From NCBI GenBank assembly GCA_023701135.1, contig JAMPXP010000006.1:1-64000 (forward strand): a stretch of 64,000 nt of DNA, written 5' to 3'. Below, piece by piece: positions 46,393-56,220 of the stretch. Origin of the DNA: Desulfobacula sp. GTDB lineage: Bacteria; Desulfobacterota; Desulfobacteria; Desulfobacterales; Desulfobacteraceae. The translations under genes and the position numbers were made by a program. The notes under the pieces are model-generated. The model did no database searches, was not told the origin of the DNA, and was given only the letters and a program-made list of their open reading frames with translations. The first letter of the stretch is position 1; the number at the start of each line of letters is the position of its first letter.

Positions 46393-48657
46393 TTAAAGGA
46401 GAGCCTCTTTTATTTTACCGGCCAGGCCCTCCCTTGAAAAAGGTTTTTGAATAAAATAAACCCCTTTTTCAAGCACACCGTGGTGGGCAATGACATTGGC
46501 CGTATACCCGGACATGAACAGACATTTGATATCAGGGTGGAGGGAAATAATCTGCCGGGCCAGGGTCCGGCCATTCATTTCAGGCATAATGACATCGGTT
46601 ATCAGCAAATGTATTTTTTCGCTATAGCTTTCGGCCAGCTCAAGGGCTCTCTTTGGAGAATCAGCCGGCAGAACCATGTAGCCCATTCGTTGAAGCATCA
46701 TGGTGGCCATCTTCAAGATTGAAGGTTCATCCTCAACCAGCAGAATGGTTTCTTTGCCTTTACTTTCCAGAGATATTTCAGCCTTTTTCTCATATGAAAT
46801 CTCTTCTTTTTGACAGGATGGCAGGTAAATTCTGAATGTCGTCCCTTTTTCAGGTTCGCTGTAGACGTTGATAAATCCGTTGTTCTGCTTAACGATGCCA
46901 TAAACGGTCGCCAGCCCGAGCCCTGTTCCTTTGTCCGGGGTCTTGGTGGTGAAAAAGGGCTCAAACACATTGGCCAGGGTTTCCTTTTCCATCCCGGAAC
47001 CATTGTCGCTCACTGCCAGGAGGGTGAATGTGCCTGGAGAAAAGCCCGGATGATCCTCACAGTATGTGCTGTCAAAAGCGACGCCGCTGGTTTCAATGGT
47101 AATGTAGCCTGCTTGGGCAATGGCATCTCGAGAATTGATACACAGATTGGCAAGAATCTGATCAATCTGGGATGGATCCATTTTTACCGGAAAGCAGTGC
47201 TCACCCGGAACAAAGCTCAGGCTGATATCCTCTCCAATCAACCGGCGAAGCATCCTGAGCATGGATTCAACAGTTTCATTCAGATTCAGAATCCTCGGGT
47301 CAATGGTCTGTTTCCGGGCAAACGCCAGAAGCTGGCGTGTGATATCAGCAGATCGGCCGGCAGCACGCTGTATCTCCCTCAATGATTCATGGAGAGCAGC
47401 ATTGTCCGATGCCTGCTCCAGTGCCAGCTCGGCATATCCCAGGATGACGCCCAGCATATTGTTAAAATCATGGGCCACCCCTCCTGCCAGCCGTCCGATG
47501 GATTCCATTTTCTGGGCCTGGAGCAGCTGTTTCTGGAGTGTGTCTTTGTACGCCTCATCCTGCTTTCTTTCCGTAATGTCCTCGGCAATTCCTGCAACCC
47601 GTTGCAAGGTGCCGGCCTCATCAAAAACGGGAAAGGCCCGGGCCAGTATCCAACGGATGGTTTCATCAGGCCGGATGATCCGGTATTCGGGAAAAATAAA
47701 GGGTGAAAAGGGAGGCTGCCAGATGACCGGAAACAATTCAATAATTTCCTTCCCGTCTTCCGGATGAATGCTCTCAAACCAGGACATGGGAGACTGATAA
47801 AGGCTTTCCGGCGTTTTTCCCCATATTTTTTCATAGGCCGGGCTGATATAGAAGATCTGTTGCCAGTCCGAGGAGCCGAGCCAGAACACTTCCGGTATAT
47901 TTTCAGCAAGCTGCCGGAATTTCATTTCACTTTCCCTGAGGGTGGATTCAGACTGTCTGAGCTCCAGATAACCGGACATCATCCGCTCCCTCATCCCATT
48001 CAGTGCATCTGTCACCTGATCCAGCTCATCGCGCCGTTTTGTATTCCTTTTCAGATCAATGGGCTGATCAAGGGTGTTCATATCAAGAGAAGATGTATAA
48101 AGAGCCAAAGATCTAAGGGGTTTTCCGATAAAAAAATAAAAAAGGGAGAAAACCAGCGCTGAGATCAAAAAGACCTGAAATCCCTGTGTGATCAGGATCA
48201 TTAAGCCTCTTTCGGTCATCTGTTGATAAATGCCTTCAAGGGTCGCGGTTATCGTCAGCATTCCCAGCTCAATCATAGTTCCGCGGTGTTCACGGGACAA
48301 AGAGATATTTTTTTGAACCATTCTTCCCTTGGGCGGATCACCTTCAGAAATTTTGTCGCCCTTGACTGTGGTGATTTCCACATGCTTCACATCGGGAAAT
48401 TGCAATATGCCTTGAAGGCTCATCCTCAATGTATTCAAATCATAAGTCCACAGCTCTGCAACGATATTTTTTAGATAAATTCTTTCGATCTGGTCCAGAC
48501 CGGTTTCAATATTGCGGATATCCTTTCTGAATTCCGCATAGGTCTGGTAAGCTGTTGAAACGAGGGTCATAAAAGAGCTGAAAAAAAGAATATATATTGC
48601 AAGTCTGCCTGCAAGACGACTTTTAGCGGGGAATTTGGATTTTTTTGCGTCAGTCAT
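46393..48657 (-). CDS. PAS-containing hybrid histidine kinase
   Basis: 754 residues. Two membrane helices (about 17-38 and 160-182) bracket a periplasmic sensor, followed by a HAMP-like linker, a PAS/PAC domain (about 250-370), a HisKA domain with the phospho-His near 394 (GGVAHDFNNMLG), an HATPase domain (NLCINSRDAI, DKGTGLGLATVYG) and a C-terminal receiver with Asp near 687 (LITDVIMPEMNG). It starts 13 bp after the periplasmic binding protein gene, which probably supplies its ligand signal. No output regulator gene is adjacent. Confidence 0.9.
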   Translation of the reverse strand: MTDAKKSKFPAKSRLAGRLAIYILFFSSFMTLVSTAYQTYAEFRKDIRNIETGLDQIERIYLKNIVAELWTYDLNTLRMSLQGILQFPDVKHVEITTVKGDKISEGDPPKGRMVQKNISLSREHRGTMIELGMLTITATLEGIYQQMTERGLMILITQGFQVFLISALVFSLFYFFIGKPLRSLALYTSSLDMNTLDQPIDLKRNTKRRDELDQVTDALNGMRERMMSGYLELRQSESTLRESEMKFRQLAENIPEVFWLGSSDWQQIFYISPAYEKIWGKTPESLYQSPMSWFESIHPEDGKEIIELFPVIWQPPFSPFIFPEYRIIRPDETIRWILARAFPVFDEAGTLQRVAGIAEDITERKQDEAYKDTLQKQLLQAQKMESIGRLAGGVAHDFNNMLGVILGYAELALEQASDNAALHESLREIQRAAGRSADITRQLLAFARKQTIDPRILNLNETVESMLRMLRRLIGEDISLSFVPGEHCFPVKMDPSQIDQILANLCINSRDAIAQAGYITIETSGVAFDSTYCEDHPGFSPGTFTLLAVSDNGSGMEKETLANVFEPFFTTKTPDKGTGLGLATVYGIVKQNNGFINVYSEPEKGTTFRIYLPSCQKEEISYEKKAEISLESKGKETILLVEDEPSILKMATMMLQRMGYMVLPADSPKRALELAESYSEKIHLLITDVIMPEMNGRTLARQIISLHPDIKCLFMSGYTANVIAHHGVLEKGVYFIQKPFSREGLAGKIKEALL

Positions 48658-48670
48658 TATGCATGGGTTT

Positions 48671-49399
48671 TCAATTGGGTGTGAGGGGTAAAATAATTTC
48701 TTTGAATAATTTCTGATAGGTCCCGTCTGCCTTCAAGGCCCGCAATTGATCTGCTGCGTTTTTAATCAGATGTTTTTGTTTGATATTGAGATAGAGAAAC
48801 ATTTCCCTTGAAGCAAGAGAGGGTTCAAGTGTTCTGATTTGTTTCAGGTTAAGCTGTTTTAACATCCCATATCCATCGTAACGGTTATAAACAATGATGT
48901 CCACACGGTCCTTGTCCAGAATCCCAAACAATTGCTCCGGGTTATCCACCTTAAGAAGGTCCCGGGTTTCCCGGATATTATTTTCCAGGATTTTCCATCC
49001 GGTAATGATCCCTACACCATATGGTTTGAGTGAATCCCACCCGTTTATGGACATGCGGACATGCTTTGTAAATGCTGTGAATTCATAATCAGTGATCTTT
49101 TCCGGAACCTGAACCAGATTGGGGTATTGTTTTTCCATCCCGGCTACACGGACAAACACACCTTCTTCGATGCCTGCATCGGCATTGATCAACGCTCTTT
49201 CAGCCGGGAGGCGGACGATCTGCACCTCTATTCCCATCCTTGAAAACATGGACTGAATAATCCGGTCGTGAAAACCGGTATTGTCCGGATTGGACAGCGG
49301 AGGTCCGTCCGCCGTGGCAAGAGAAATGCTTTGGCCGCCATCTACCGGCATTGCGATAAAAAAACAGAGTAAAAAAAGGAATGGCGCGAGTCTTATCAT
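48671..49399 (-). CDS. Periplasmic solute-binding protein (family 3-like)
   Basis: 242 residues from the ATG at 49399 (AAAGGA at good spacing). The signal peptide is about 20 residues. The fold is read from SLATADGPPLSNPDNTGF, GVGIITGWKI and a C-terminal QLRALKADGTYQKLFKEI. This is the extracellular solute-binding family 3. No permease gene is nearby; it pairs with the hybrid kinase 13 bp downstream, so a sensing role is more likely than transport. Confidence 0.8.
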   Translation of the reverse strand: MIRLAPFLFLLCFFIAMPVDGGQSISLATADGPPLSNPDNTGFHDRIIQSMFSRMGIEVQIVRLPAERALINADAGIEEGVFVRVAGMEKQYPNLVQVPEKITDYEFTAFTKHVRMSINGWDSLKPYGVGIITGWKILENNIRETRDLLKVDNPEQLFGILDKDRVDIIVYNRYDGYGMLKQLNLKQIRTLEPSLASREMFLYLNIKQKHLIKNAADQLRALKADGTYQKLFKEIILPLTPN

Positions 49400-49629
49400 C
49401 AATAATCCTTTGAGAAATATTATTCCGGTGTTTTGAATCAAGGCCGGGCTTTATCCTGGAATTAATCCACGATTGATGCACCAAAATACTATAAGAAAAA
49501 ATCGGATATTGCAAAAGAAATTTAACATAGCCCGGATGATACATGAATCATACAAATCTGATTGTTGAACGGCGATTTTTCTTCATTGAAAAAATTACCG
49601 GCCTGATCTCCATAAACCGGCAACAGGAT

Positions 49630-50754
49630 TTAATACCCGGTCAGCTCAACATAGCCCGACCCTTTTATTCTTTTGCCGGTAAAGCGGACCGCCCCCTCCC
49701 AATAGGTGACCATATGGGTGTGTTCCTGGTTTTGGATCACAGGGGTTGCCAGGAGAAACAGATTCTCTGAAGGAATGGATATCTCCCAGCTCAGGGGGTA
49801 GCGTTTCCCTGTGGCAGGACTTTCCCAGTATCGGGTGGGGGTCAGTTGAAACTCTGTTTCCGACAGGATACGGACCCTACCGTCTGAACGGGAAAGGCTG
49901 CCGAATCCGAATCCGTTGGAGATGCCCTCCCGGTTTCTGATCCGGCACAGCATAAGGCTTCGCCCGTCTTCCAGATGAATCGAAAACCAATCCCATCCGG
50001 AGGTGCTGGCGCTTAAGGCGCTGGTGCTCCATTCATGGTCAAACCAGGACCGGCCTCTGACGGAGAAGACTGTCCCATTGATTTCGACTTTACCGGAGGT
50101 TTTGATATCCGGTAAGGAATAATAATAGGAGGCGTTGAATGGTTCCGGGCCCTTTCTGCTGAAGCCCTTATCCCCTTGGAGGATAACCGGTTTTTCCGCG
50201 AATAAGGTCAGATCAAGACGGAGCCCTTCATCAGAAGCCTCTAAGAATAGACCCCCGTCCTTTTCCCGGACCTGCCAGTCATCGATCCAGACCCTGTAGG
50301 GGGCCGCTTGGGCCCCGGCAATGCCAAGGCTCTCCCGGTTCATGCGAAATTTGGAATAAAACCGGCCGGACTCTGTGTCAGTCAGGGCGTAATGAGAAAA
50401 ATACAATTGCCGGGTTCGCCATTTTGAGGGGCCTGCTGCCGGTTCGCAGGAGAAGGCATGACGAAAAAAGGTCAGTTGATATCCAAAGTGACGGCCTTCA
50501 GGGGTTTCAAGATTCCCTGTATAATACCACCATTCGGTTCGAAATGCGTTGTGGGGACCTGAATCCCGGGGGAACACAATATCAGCCGGCCTGGATGCGG
50601 CCTGAAAGCAATCATTGGGAAGGGTTTCAGACAGGGCCCGGACGATATTGATCCCTTCGGGTTCAGGCGCTCTGCTGCATCCTGCCGTTGCCAGGACCGA
50701 AATAAGGGCAGCCGGAAAAAAGATCCAGGCAAAAAATATAAAGTTTTTTTTCAT
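49630..50754 (-). CDS. Secreted lipocalin-like hydrolase, AttH/CrtC-like lipoprotein
   Basis: 374 residues. Lipobox TAGC near residue 25. The body has the marks of the AttH/carotenoid 1,2-hydratase-like family: HNAFRTEWWYYTGNL, LTFFRHAF, YSLPDIKTSGKVEI and RSWFDHEWSTSAL. These are two lipocalin-like halves. It follows the FtsX-type permease by 3 bp; the trio of lipocalin-like protein, permease and LolD-like ATPase is a common grouping. The substrate is unknown. Confidence 0.83.
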   Translation of the reverse strand: MKKNFIFFAWIFFPAALISVLATAGCSRAPEPEGINIVRALSETLPNDCFQAASRPADIVFPRDSGPHNAFRTEWWYYTGNLETPEGRHFGYQLTFFRHAFSCEPAAGPSKWRTRQLYFSHYALTDTESGRFYSKFRMNRESLGIAGAQAAPYRVWIDDWQVREKDGGLFLEASDEGLRLDLTLFAEKPVILQGDKGFSRKGPEPFNASYYYSLPDIKTSGKVEINGTVFSVRGRSWFDHEWSTSALSASTSGWDWFSIHLEDGRSLMLCRIRNREGISNGFGFGSLSRSDGRVRILSETEFQLTPTRYWESPATGKRYPLSWEISIPSENLFLLATPVIQNQEHTHMVTYWEGAVRFTGKRIKGSGYVELTGY

Positions 50755-50757
50755 AGG

Positions 50758-53298
50758 TCACTCCATGTGCAGGGCTTTTGATATGTCGGTTCTTCCGGCA
50801 TGGACGGCAGGAAAAATACCGGCGCCCAGGGCCGTAAAGCTGGAAAAAACAAGGGCCTGGATAAAAATACCCGGGCTCAGGACCATATCATAGGTCCAGC
50901 CAAAGGACCGTTGGTTCACAATATCAATGAGGACCCAGGCCAGAAAGAGGCCGAAGGGAAGGGCGGCCGTCCCGGCGATGAATCCGTTGAAAAAGCATTC
51001 CGTCAGCAGCAGGCGCCTTGTCTGCCGGGGTTCAGCCCCGCAGGCCCGGAGGATACCGATTTCCCGTGTCTGTTCCAGTAACAGGGACAGAATGGAATTC
51101 AGGATGCCCGTCAATGCCACAAGGCCCGTCAGGACCTGCAGGGCCGCGGTAATGGCAAAGGTCTTGTCAAATACCTCAAGAATGTTTTGTTTGATGGATT
51201 CTCCTGAAATCACTTCCACCAGGGAGGTATCCGGGATAAATTCCCGGATCTTTGCCATGACCGGTTCAACATCGGTTCTGTTATGAAGAAAAAGTTGAAG
51301 GGCCGTGATGTCATCATACCCCCAGTACTGTTTCATGGTGTCCCGGCTGACAATGACCCTTCCCACGCCCATGAAAAAATCCCGGAAAATTCCGGCAACA
51401 TTAAACCTCACAGGGCCTTGGCGGGTTTCCAGAATCACCTGGGAACCGGCTTGGGCCTTGACCTGGTTTTTCCGGGCAAAGATTTCCGAAACAAAAATCC
51501 CTCCCTCCCGGAGCCGGTTTTCCAGTTGGGCTTCCGGCCCCTGTGTCCATGACCAGTGTTTGACGGACCGGTCCGAGACATAGGAAAACAGATGCACCTC
51601 ACCCGAGGTTTGAGAATAAATCCTGTGAATATTATAGGCAGACAGGTCTGAAATTTCGGGAAGGGACTTAATCTTTTCAACCAGGCCGGGGTCCAGGCCC
51701 CTTTGCAGTTCATCGGCGGACGAGACATGGATATGCCCCCCGATATGACCGTCCACCCAGTCCATGATGGAAAACCGGAAACTGGCCGTCATGAGGTCAA
51801 TGCCGATATATACGGCGGTCACCACCATGAGGGAGGCCGTCATGACGCTGGTCCGGCTCAGGGATCGCGTGATATTCCTGAGGGCCATCCTGAACATGGC
51901 AGGGGTGCGGTTGGCAAAAACTGCCAGCAGGAGCCTTACCGAAAAAAGAATAAAGGCGGGGATGAGAAGGGATGATCCGGCAAAAATCAGGAACACATAA
52001 ACATAATCCATGGCCGGGTGAATATGGAAGGTGGTTAGAAAACCGGCAGCGCTGAGGATCATAACTCCCCCGGTCAGGGTCAACCCGGGAATAAAGCGTT
52101 TCAGTTTTTTTTCCGGGGCGGATCTCTGCATCAGGGTGATGGGGACCGTCCGGGAAGCGCCCAGGGCCGGCAGAGCAGATGCAACAAAGGATGCGGCAAT
52201 GCCGGCCAGAATGCCTTTAAAAAGGGTTCCAGGAGTGATATGGGTCTGGGTCACGGTCAATACAAAATACATATCCGAAACCGTTGCAGAGACCGCCTGA
52301 ACAGCCCCTTTGCCCAAGATAATGCCGAGCCCTGCACCCAGAAGGGAGCCGGCCAGGGCATAGACCATGATCTCCAGCATCACCATTTTGAAAATATCCC
52401 TGTGGTCCGCGCCCAGGGCCTTGAGGGTTCCCATCAGGTTTTTCCGGCTGGAAACGGAAAAGGACACGGTATTGTAGATTAGAAAAATTCCCATGAACAG
52501 GGCCAGCATGGAAAAGGCGGAAAGGCTGGTTTCAAATGAGGATGACAACCCGCGCAGGGCTGAGTTCTGCCTGTCTGTTTCCACCAGAAAGGTTCCCTGG
52601 GGCAGGATGGAGCGGATGTTTTCAATCTCTGCGTCATTTTTCAGGATCAGATCCAGCCGGGTGATCCGGTCTTCCATGCCCAGGATTTCCTGGGCCGTGG
52701 ATATGTCGGTGATGATAATTCCGGACAGGGCCTTGCCCGAATCGGTATCCCGGTCATCCAGAAATCCGATGACCTCTGCCTGAACTTCCCGCCGGCCAAA
52801 GGACAAGATTAGGCTGTCATGGGGGGCAAGGCCATGACTTTCAGCAAAGACACCTGAAATCAGAACCCCGGCCGGACGGGTTAAAAGATCTGAAATATCA
52901 AGGGAATTCGAATCTTCTGATACGGTTACGGCCTGTTTTCTGAAATATTGTTCTGAAAACGGGTCGATCCCCATGAGGGTCAGGGTCCGGTTGTCCAGCC
53001 GGGGCACCTTGACATGGGATGCGATGATGGGTGCGGATCGCTTGATCCCGAGCTGGGTCCGGATATCGGTAAAAAGGGCCTGGGGGATGGAAAAATCACT
53101 GCCCGTTACCTGATGGGTGGATGCAGCCGTGAGGCTGGATGTGGATAGTTCAAAGGAACGGGCAATGCTTTGTTTGGCAATGTCTATGGCCACCACACCG
53201 GCAACCCCCAGGGCAATGCCGAATACCAGTAGAAGGGTTGTGAATGGCCGTTTTTTACCCATTCTCAGGCTGATTCGAAGGAGGGCCGGGGACATCAT
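50758..53298 (-). CDS. FtsX-like ABC permease (LolC/MacB type, long form)
   Basis: 846 residues, with two FtsX domains each bearing several helices. An N-terminal helix follows GKKRPFTTLLLVFGIALGV, a periplasmic domain comes next, then helices near residues 255-400, a central pair, and a C-terminal set. The first part contains LMGTLKALGADHRDIFKMV and the C-terminal part REIGILRACGAEPRQ, the conserved FtsX coupling regions. The start overlaps the ATPase stop. It probably extracts or exports an envelope lipid or lipoprotein rather than importing. Confidence 0.88.
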   Translation of the reverse strand: MMSPALLRISLRMGKKRPFTTLLLVFGIALGVAGVVAIDIAKQSIARSFELSTSSLTAASTHQVTGSDFSIPQALFTDIRTQLGIKRSAPIIASHVKVPRLDNRTLTLMGIDPFSEQYFRKQAVTVSEDSNSLDISDLLTRPAGVLISGVFAESHGLAPHDSLILSFGRREVQAEVIGFLDDRDTDSGKALSGIIITDISTAQEILGMEDRITRLDLILKNDAEIENIRSILPQGTFLVETDRQNSALRGLSSSFETSLSAFSMLALFMGIFLIYNTVSFSVSSRKNLMGTLKALGADHRDIFKMVMLEIMVYALAGSLLGAGLGIILGKGAVQAVSATVSDMYFVLTVTQTHITPGTLFKGILAGIAASFVASALPALGASRTVPITLMQRSAPEKKLKRFIPGLTLTGGVMILSAAGFLTTFHIHPAMDYVYVFLIFAGSSLLIPAFILFSVRLLLAVFANRTPAMFRMALRNITRSLSRTSVMTASLMVVTAVYIGIDLMTASFRFSIMDWVDGHIGGHIHVSSADELQRGLDPGLVEKIKSLPEISDLSAYNIHRIYSQTSGEVHLFSYVSDRSVKHWSWTQGPEAQLENRLREGGIFVSEIFARKNQVKAQAGSQVILETRQGPVRFNVAGIFRDFFMGVGRVIVSRDTMKQYWGYDDITALQLFLHNRTDVEPVMAKIREFIPDTSLVEVISGESIKQNILEVFDKTFAITAALQVLTGLVALTGILNSILSLLLEQTREIGILRACGAEPRQTRRLLLTECFFNGFIAGTAALPFGLFLAWVLIDIVNQRSFGWTYDMVLSPGIFIQALVFSSFTALGAGIFPAVHAGRTDISKALHME

Positions 53299-53987
53299 GA
53301 AAGGGCTTGATCCTTTTGCCGGAGAATAAGGCCCCGGTCCCGGACGGCGTAGATATGGTCTGCATAGGCCATGGCATCGGCACTGTGGGTGACCATGATC
53401 AAGGTTTTATGGCGCTGCCGGACCAGATCCGTCATGAGTTCCAGAATGATTTTACCGGTTTCCACATCCAGGTTCCCGGTGGGTTCATCGGCCAGGAGGA
53501 TATCCGGGTCATTGACCAGGGCCCTTACAATGGCCACCCGCTGCTGCTCTCCGCCGGATAACCGATCCGGGGTGTCGTTTCTGCGATCCATGAGGCCCAC
53601 AGCGTTCAGAAGGGTGTGGGCGGAGTTCAGATATTTTGCTTTGGGAGCCTTGTCCAGCTCTGCGATGAGGGTCACATTTTCAAGGACCGTCAATACAGGA
53701 ATAAGGTTGAAGGACTGGTAGACAAATCCGATATGCCGGCGCCGGAAAATGGTTCTCCGGATATCCTTCATTTCGGAAAGAACAGCATCACCGATGTGGA
53801 TGCTGCCGCTGTCCGGCAGGTCGATGCCGCTGATCAGGTTCAACAGCGAACTTTTGCCAACCCCGCTTTTTCCGATGATGACCGATATGCTGCCAAAAGG
53901 AAACCGGGCGTTCATATCCTTAAAAATAACCTGCTTTTCCTTGCTGTTGCCATAGGTTTTATCAATATCCGAAAGCCTGATTTCCAT
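53295..53987 (-). CDS. LolD/MacB-type ABC ATPase
   Basis: 230 residues from the ATG at 53987 (GGGAG at good spacing). Walker A GKSGVGKSS, signature LSGGEQQRVAIVRAL, Walker B ILLADEPTGNLD and H-loop VTHSADAMA are present. These match the LolD/MacB group. It works with the adjacent long permease and overlaps its start. Confidence 0.92.
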   Translation of the reverse strand: MEIRLSDIDKTYGNSKEKQVIFKDMNARFPFGSISVIIGKSGVGKSSLLNLISGIDLPDSGSIHIGDAVLSEMKDIRRTIFRRRHIGFVYQSFNLIPVLTVLENVTLIAELDKAPKAKYLNSAHTLLNAVGLMDRRNDTPDRLSGGEQQRVAIVRALVNDPDILLADEPTGNLDVETGKIILELMTDLVRQRHKTLIMVTHSADAMAYADHIYAVRDRGLILRQKDQALS

Positions 53988-54001
53988 CGTCACCATCTCC
54001 C

Positions 54002-55663
54002 TCACGCTTGGGTTTCATAAAGGTCCTGGATCACTCCCAAGGCAATCTTATGGGTGGACAAAGCGCATTCCCTGGCCATGCTGGCATTGATGATCTGCCC
54101 CTGGTTCATGATGCCGACGCAAAAGAGCCGCGGCGAGGCAAAGGATTCCCCTTCACCTGTTCCTGTCATAACCCTGAAGCTTTCAGGGTCTATCAGAATC
54201 CCCTTGTTTTCCAGCCGGACAAGGCCCGATGCCGGTAAATGTTTTGCCAGGGGAGAGGGGTTATGGTCATAGGAAAGGGATTGCCCCCTGGCGTCCACGA
54301 CAAACCGAAAGGTTCGGCTCAGAATCCTGTTGTCTTGATCCTGATACTGGAATTCAAAACCGGGCTTGTCCGGGCTGTCCACGGATCGATGCGGACCCTG
54401 TAGCCGGTGGATGGTCAACAGGCCCGATTCGAGAAGGGCCAGCATTTTTTCCGCATTCATGAGGGGAATGGGGGCGGCATGGGCCATGAAAACGGATTTA
54501 TAGTCATCAAATTTTTGGCGCTGTTCAGGGGAGGATTCGATATAGAGGTTTTTCAGGATTTCCGTGGATTGGAACAACAGGGTCTGCCACAGGATATCCC
54601 CCCCAGGGGTATCCCCGTTTTTCGCCTGCCGGATATCTTCTCTCAATATGGACGCCGGATCTTTGTGAGGGCGCAGCACGGCTTCCCAATCCATGGGCCT
54701 TCCATAGGCAGATTCCAGTTCCTGCCGGAGCAGCCCGAAAATATCGTCCAAATCCAGCCGGCCCTTTTTTTGAGCCCTTAATTCCGCTATCCCTGACTTG
54801 GAAAAAAAACGATTTTGATGATTTCCCATGGGGCCCCTGACTTTGGGCAACAGGCCTTTCCGTGAAAACAGGGCGACTCGTCGGGAATTGGCTGCCGGCA
54901 GATATCTGAGGGAGCCGTTTTCCTGCCTCGTGAACCGGCCGTCCGAGAGCAGGGTCAGGGTGGCGTCAATGGCGCTCAGGCTGGTTCCGATGACCGCAAC
55001 CCTTTCGCCCTGGGGGATTTGTGCCGTCAAGGCCCCTGCCGGCCAGGGAGAGGGAAAATGGCCGGGCCCCATGGGCCGGTCGAACCAGTAGCCTGTTGCA
55101 AGCAGTGCCTTTTCTGTTGGAAAGCTTTCCAGGTCCCGGGCTTCCCGGTTCAGGGCAAAGAGACTGAGGTGTGATCCCTGATCCTGGATGTCTATGACTT
55201 CCCAGCCTTTCCGGATCATCAGGGTGACCTCCTGTTCCTGAGCCAGTTGTACAGCCGTTTTAAACCGGTCCTTGAGATATTCGCCCATCACCATCCGGGG
55301 CGGGAAGGCTTTAAGGGAGGGATCTGTTCCTGCCTCTGAAAACCATTCACAGAGTTCCGGATATTGCATTTTCAGATCGGTTTCACGGGCCGACACCCAA
55401 TGGGTAAAATCTTCGGGACAATAGGCGTCAATGCTCATATCGCCGGCCCGCATATTGGTGATATGAAAAGGAAAAACCTGGTCCCGGCCATAGGGGAGCC
55501 CCGGCCCCAAGGATTGGGTCTGCTCAAAGACAAGGATGCGGATAGCTTGCTTTGGACGCTGCCCTTTTTCCCTTTGGCGTTGATGCATGCGGATGAATTG
55601 ATAAAGCATGGCCGTACCGGTGAGACCGCAGCCGATAATGGCCAGTGAAGCTGTTTCTTTCAT
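54002..55663 (-). CDS. FAD/NAD(P)-binding protein (NAD_binding_9 type)
   Basis: About 553 residues from the ATG at 55663; an earlier ATG at 55687 abuts a terminator and is less likely. The N-terminus LAIIGCGLTGTAMLYQF and QSLGPGLPYG match a family of FAD-dependent proteins whose substrates are mostly unknown. A second Rossmann motif, RVAVIGTSLSAIDATLTLL, lies near residue 230, and the C-terminal VDARGQS and GQIINASMA are also typical. It precedes the LolD-like ATPase on the same strand, but the functional link is unclear. Confidence 0.8.
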   Translation of the reverse strand: MKETASLAIIGCGLTGTAMLYQFIRMHQRQREKGQRPKQAIRILVFEQTQSLGPGLPYGRDQVFPFHITNMRAGDMSIDAYCPEDFTHWVSARETDLKMQYPELCEWFSEAGTDPSLKAFPPRMVMGEYLKDRFKTAVQLAQEQEVTLMIRKGWEVIDIQDQGSHLSLFALNREARDLESFPTEKALLATGYWFDRPMGPGHFPSPWPAGALTAQIPQGERVAVIGTSLSAIDATLTLLSDGRFTRQENGSLRYLPAANSRRVALFSRKGLLPKVRGPMGNHQNRFFSKSGIAELRAQKKGRLDLDDIFGLLRQELESAYGRPMDWEAVLRPHKDPASILREDIRQAKNGDTPGGDILWQTLLFQSTEILKNLYIESSPEQRQKFDDYKSVFMAHAAPIPLMNAEKMLALLESGLLTIHRLQGPHRSVDSPDKPGFEFQYQDQDNRILSRTFRFVVDARGQSLSYDHNPSPLAKHLPASGLVRLENKGILIDPESFRVMTGTGEGESFASPRLFCVGIMNQGQIINASMARECALSTHKIALGVIQDLYETQA

Positions 55664-55693
55664 CTTTAAAACCCGATTCAGCACCATAAAAAA

Positions 55694-55721
55694 AAGGCAG
55701 CCGATCCTTGCCGGCTGCCTT
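55694..55721 (-). terminator. Intrinsic terminator after the 103-residue protein gene
   Basis: A 10-bp stem AAGGCAGCCG/CGGCTGCCTT followed on the minus strand by a run of eight T. A canonical rho-independent terminator. Confidence 0.9.
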
Positions 55722-55746
55722 TAAGATAAAAAAATCATATGACCAC

Positions 55747-56058
55747 TTAACCGGGAATAGAAACCGGCGCAGCCTTGCCAATCATTTCCATTGTTTCTTC
55801 ATATTTGGACCGCATGTCAATATGGGCATCGTCAATTTCTTTTTTCTGCGGGCTCCACTCGGAAGGACATTCATATTTCAGGGAGGTGATTTTATCTTCA
55901 AGTTCGGTAATGATGATATTGAACCCCTGGATATGGGGCAATACCTTTTCCTTGTCGCCGGACTGCAATTTGTCCATTTTTCGGATAACATCGTAAATTT
56001 TGGCTTTCCAGGCCGTTAATTCACTTTCCAATCCTTTGCAATAATCCAATACATCCAT
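55747..56058 (-). CDS. Small coiled-coil hypothetical protein
   Basis: 103 residues, soluble, highly helical and charged. It starts MDVLDYCKGLESELTAWKAK and contains DKLQSGDKEKVLPHIQGFNI. AAAGGAG precedes the ATG and an intrinsic terminator follows, so it is transcribed as a single unit. The single Cys is at residue 7. No function can be assigned. Confidence 0.7.
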   Translation of the reverse strand: MDVLDYCKGLESELTAWKAKIYDVIRKMDKLQSGDKEKVLPHIQGFNIIITELEDKITSLKYECPSEWSPQKKEIDDAHIDMRSKYEETMEMIGKAAPVSIPG

Positions 56059-56220
56059 AACATGCTCCTTTATTTTGGGTTAATACCAAACGATTTTCCC
56101 GAGTCATAAAAATACCCTATGATCATCAGGAGATATGGCTGTCGTGAAAAAATTAATTGAATTATTAATAACAAACATACTAATGGCGGAAACCATTCTT
56201 GTCAATGATCTTATTTTTAA

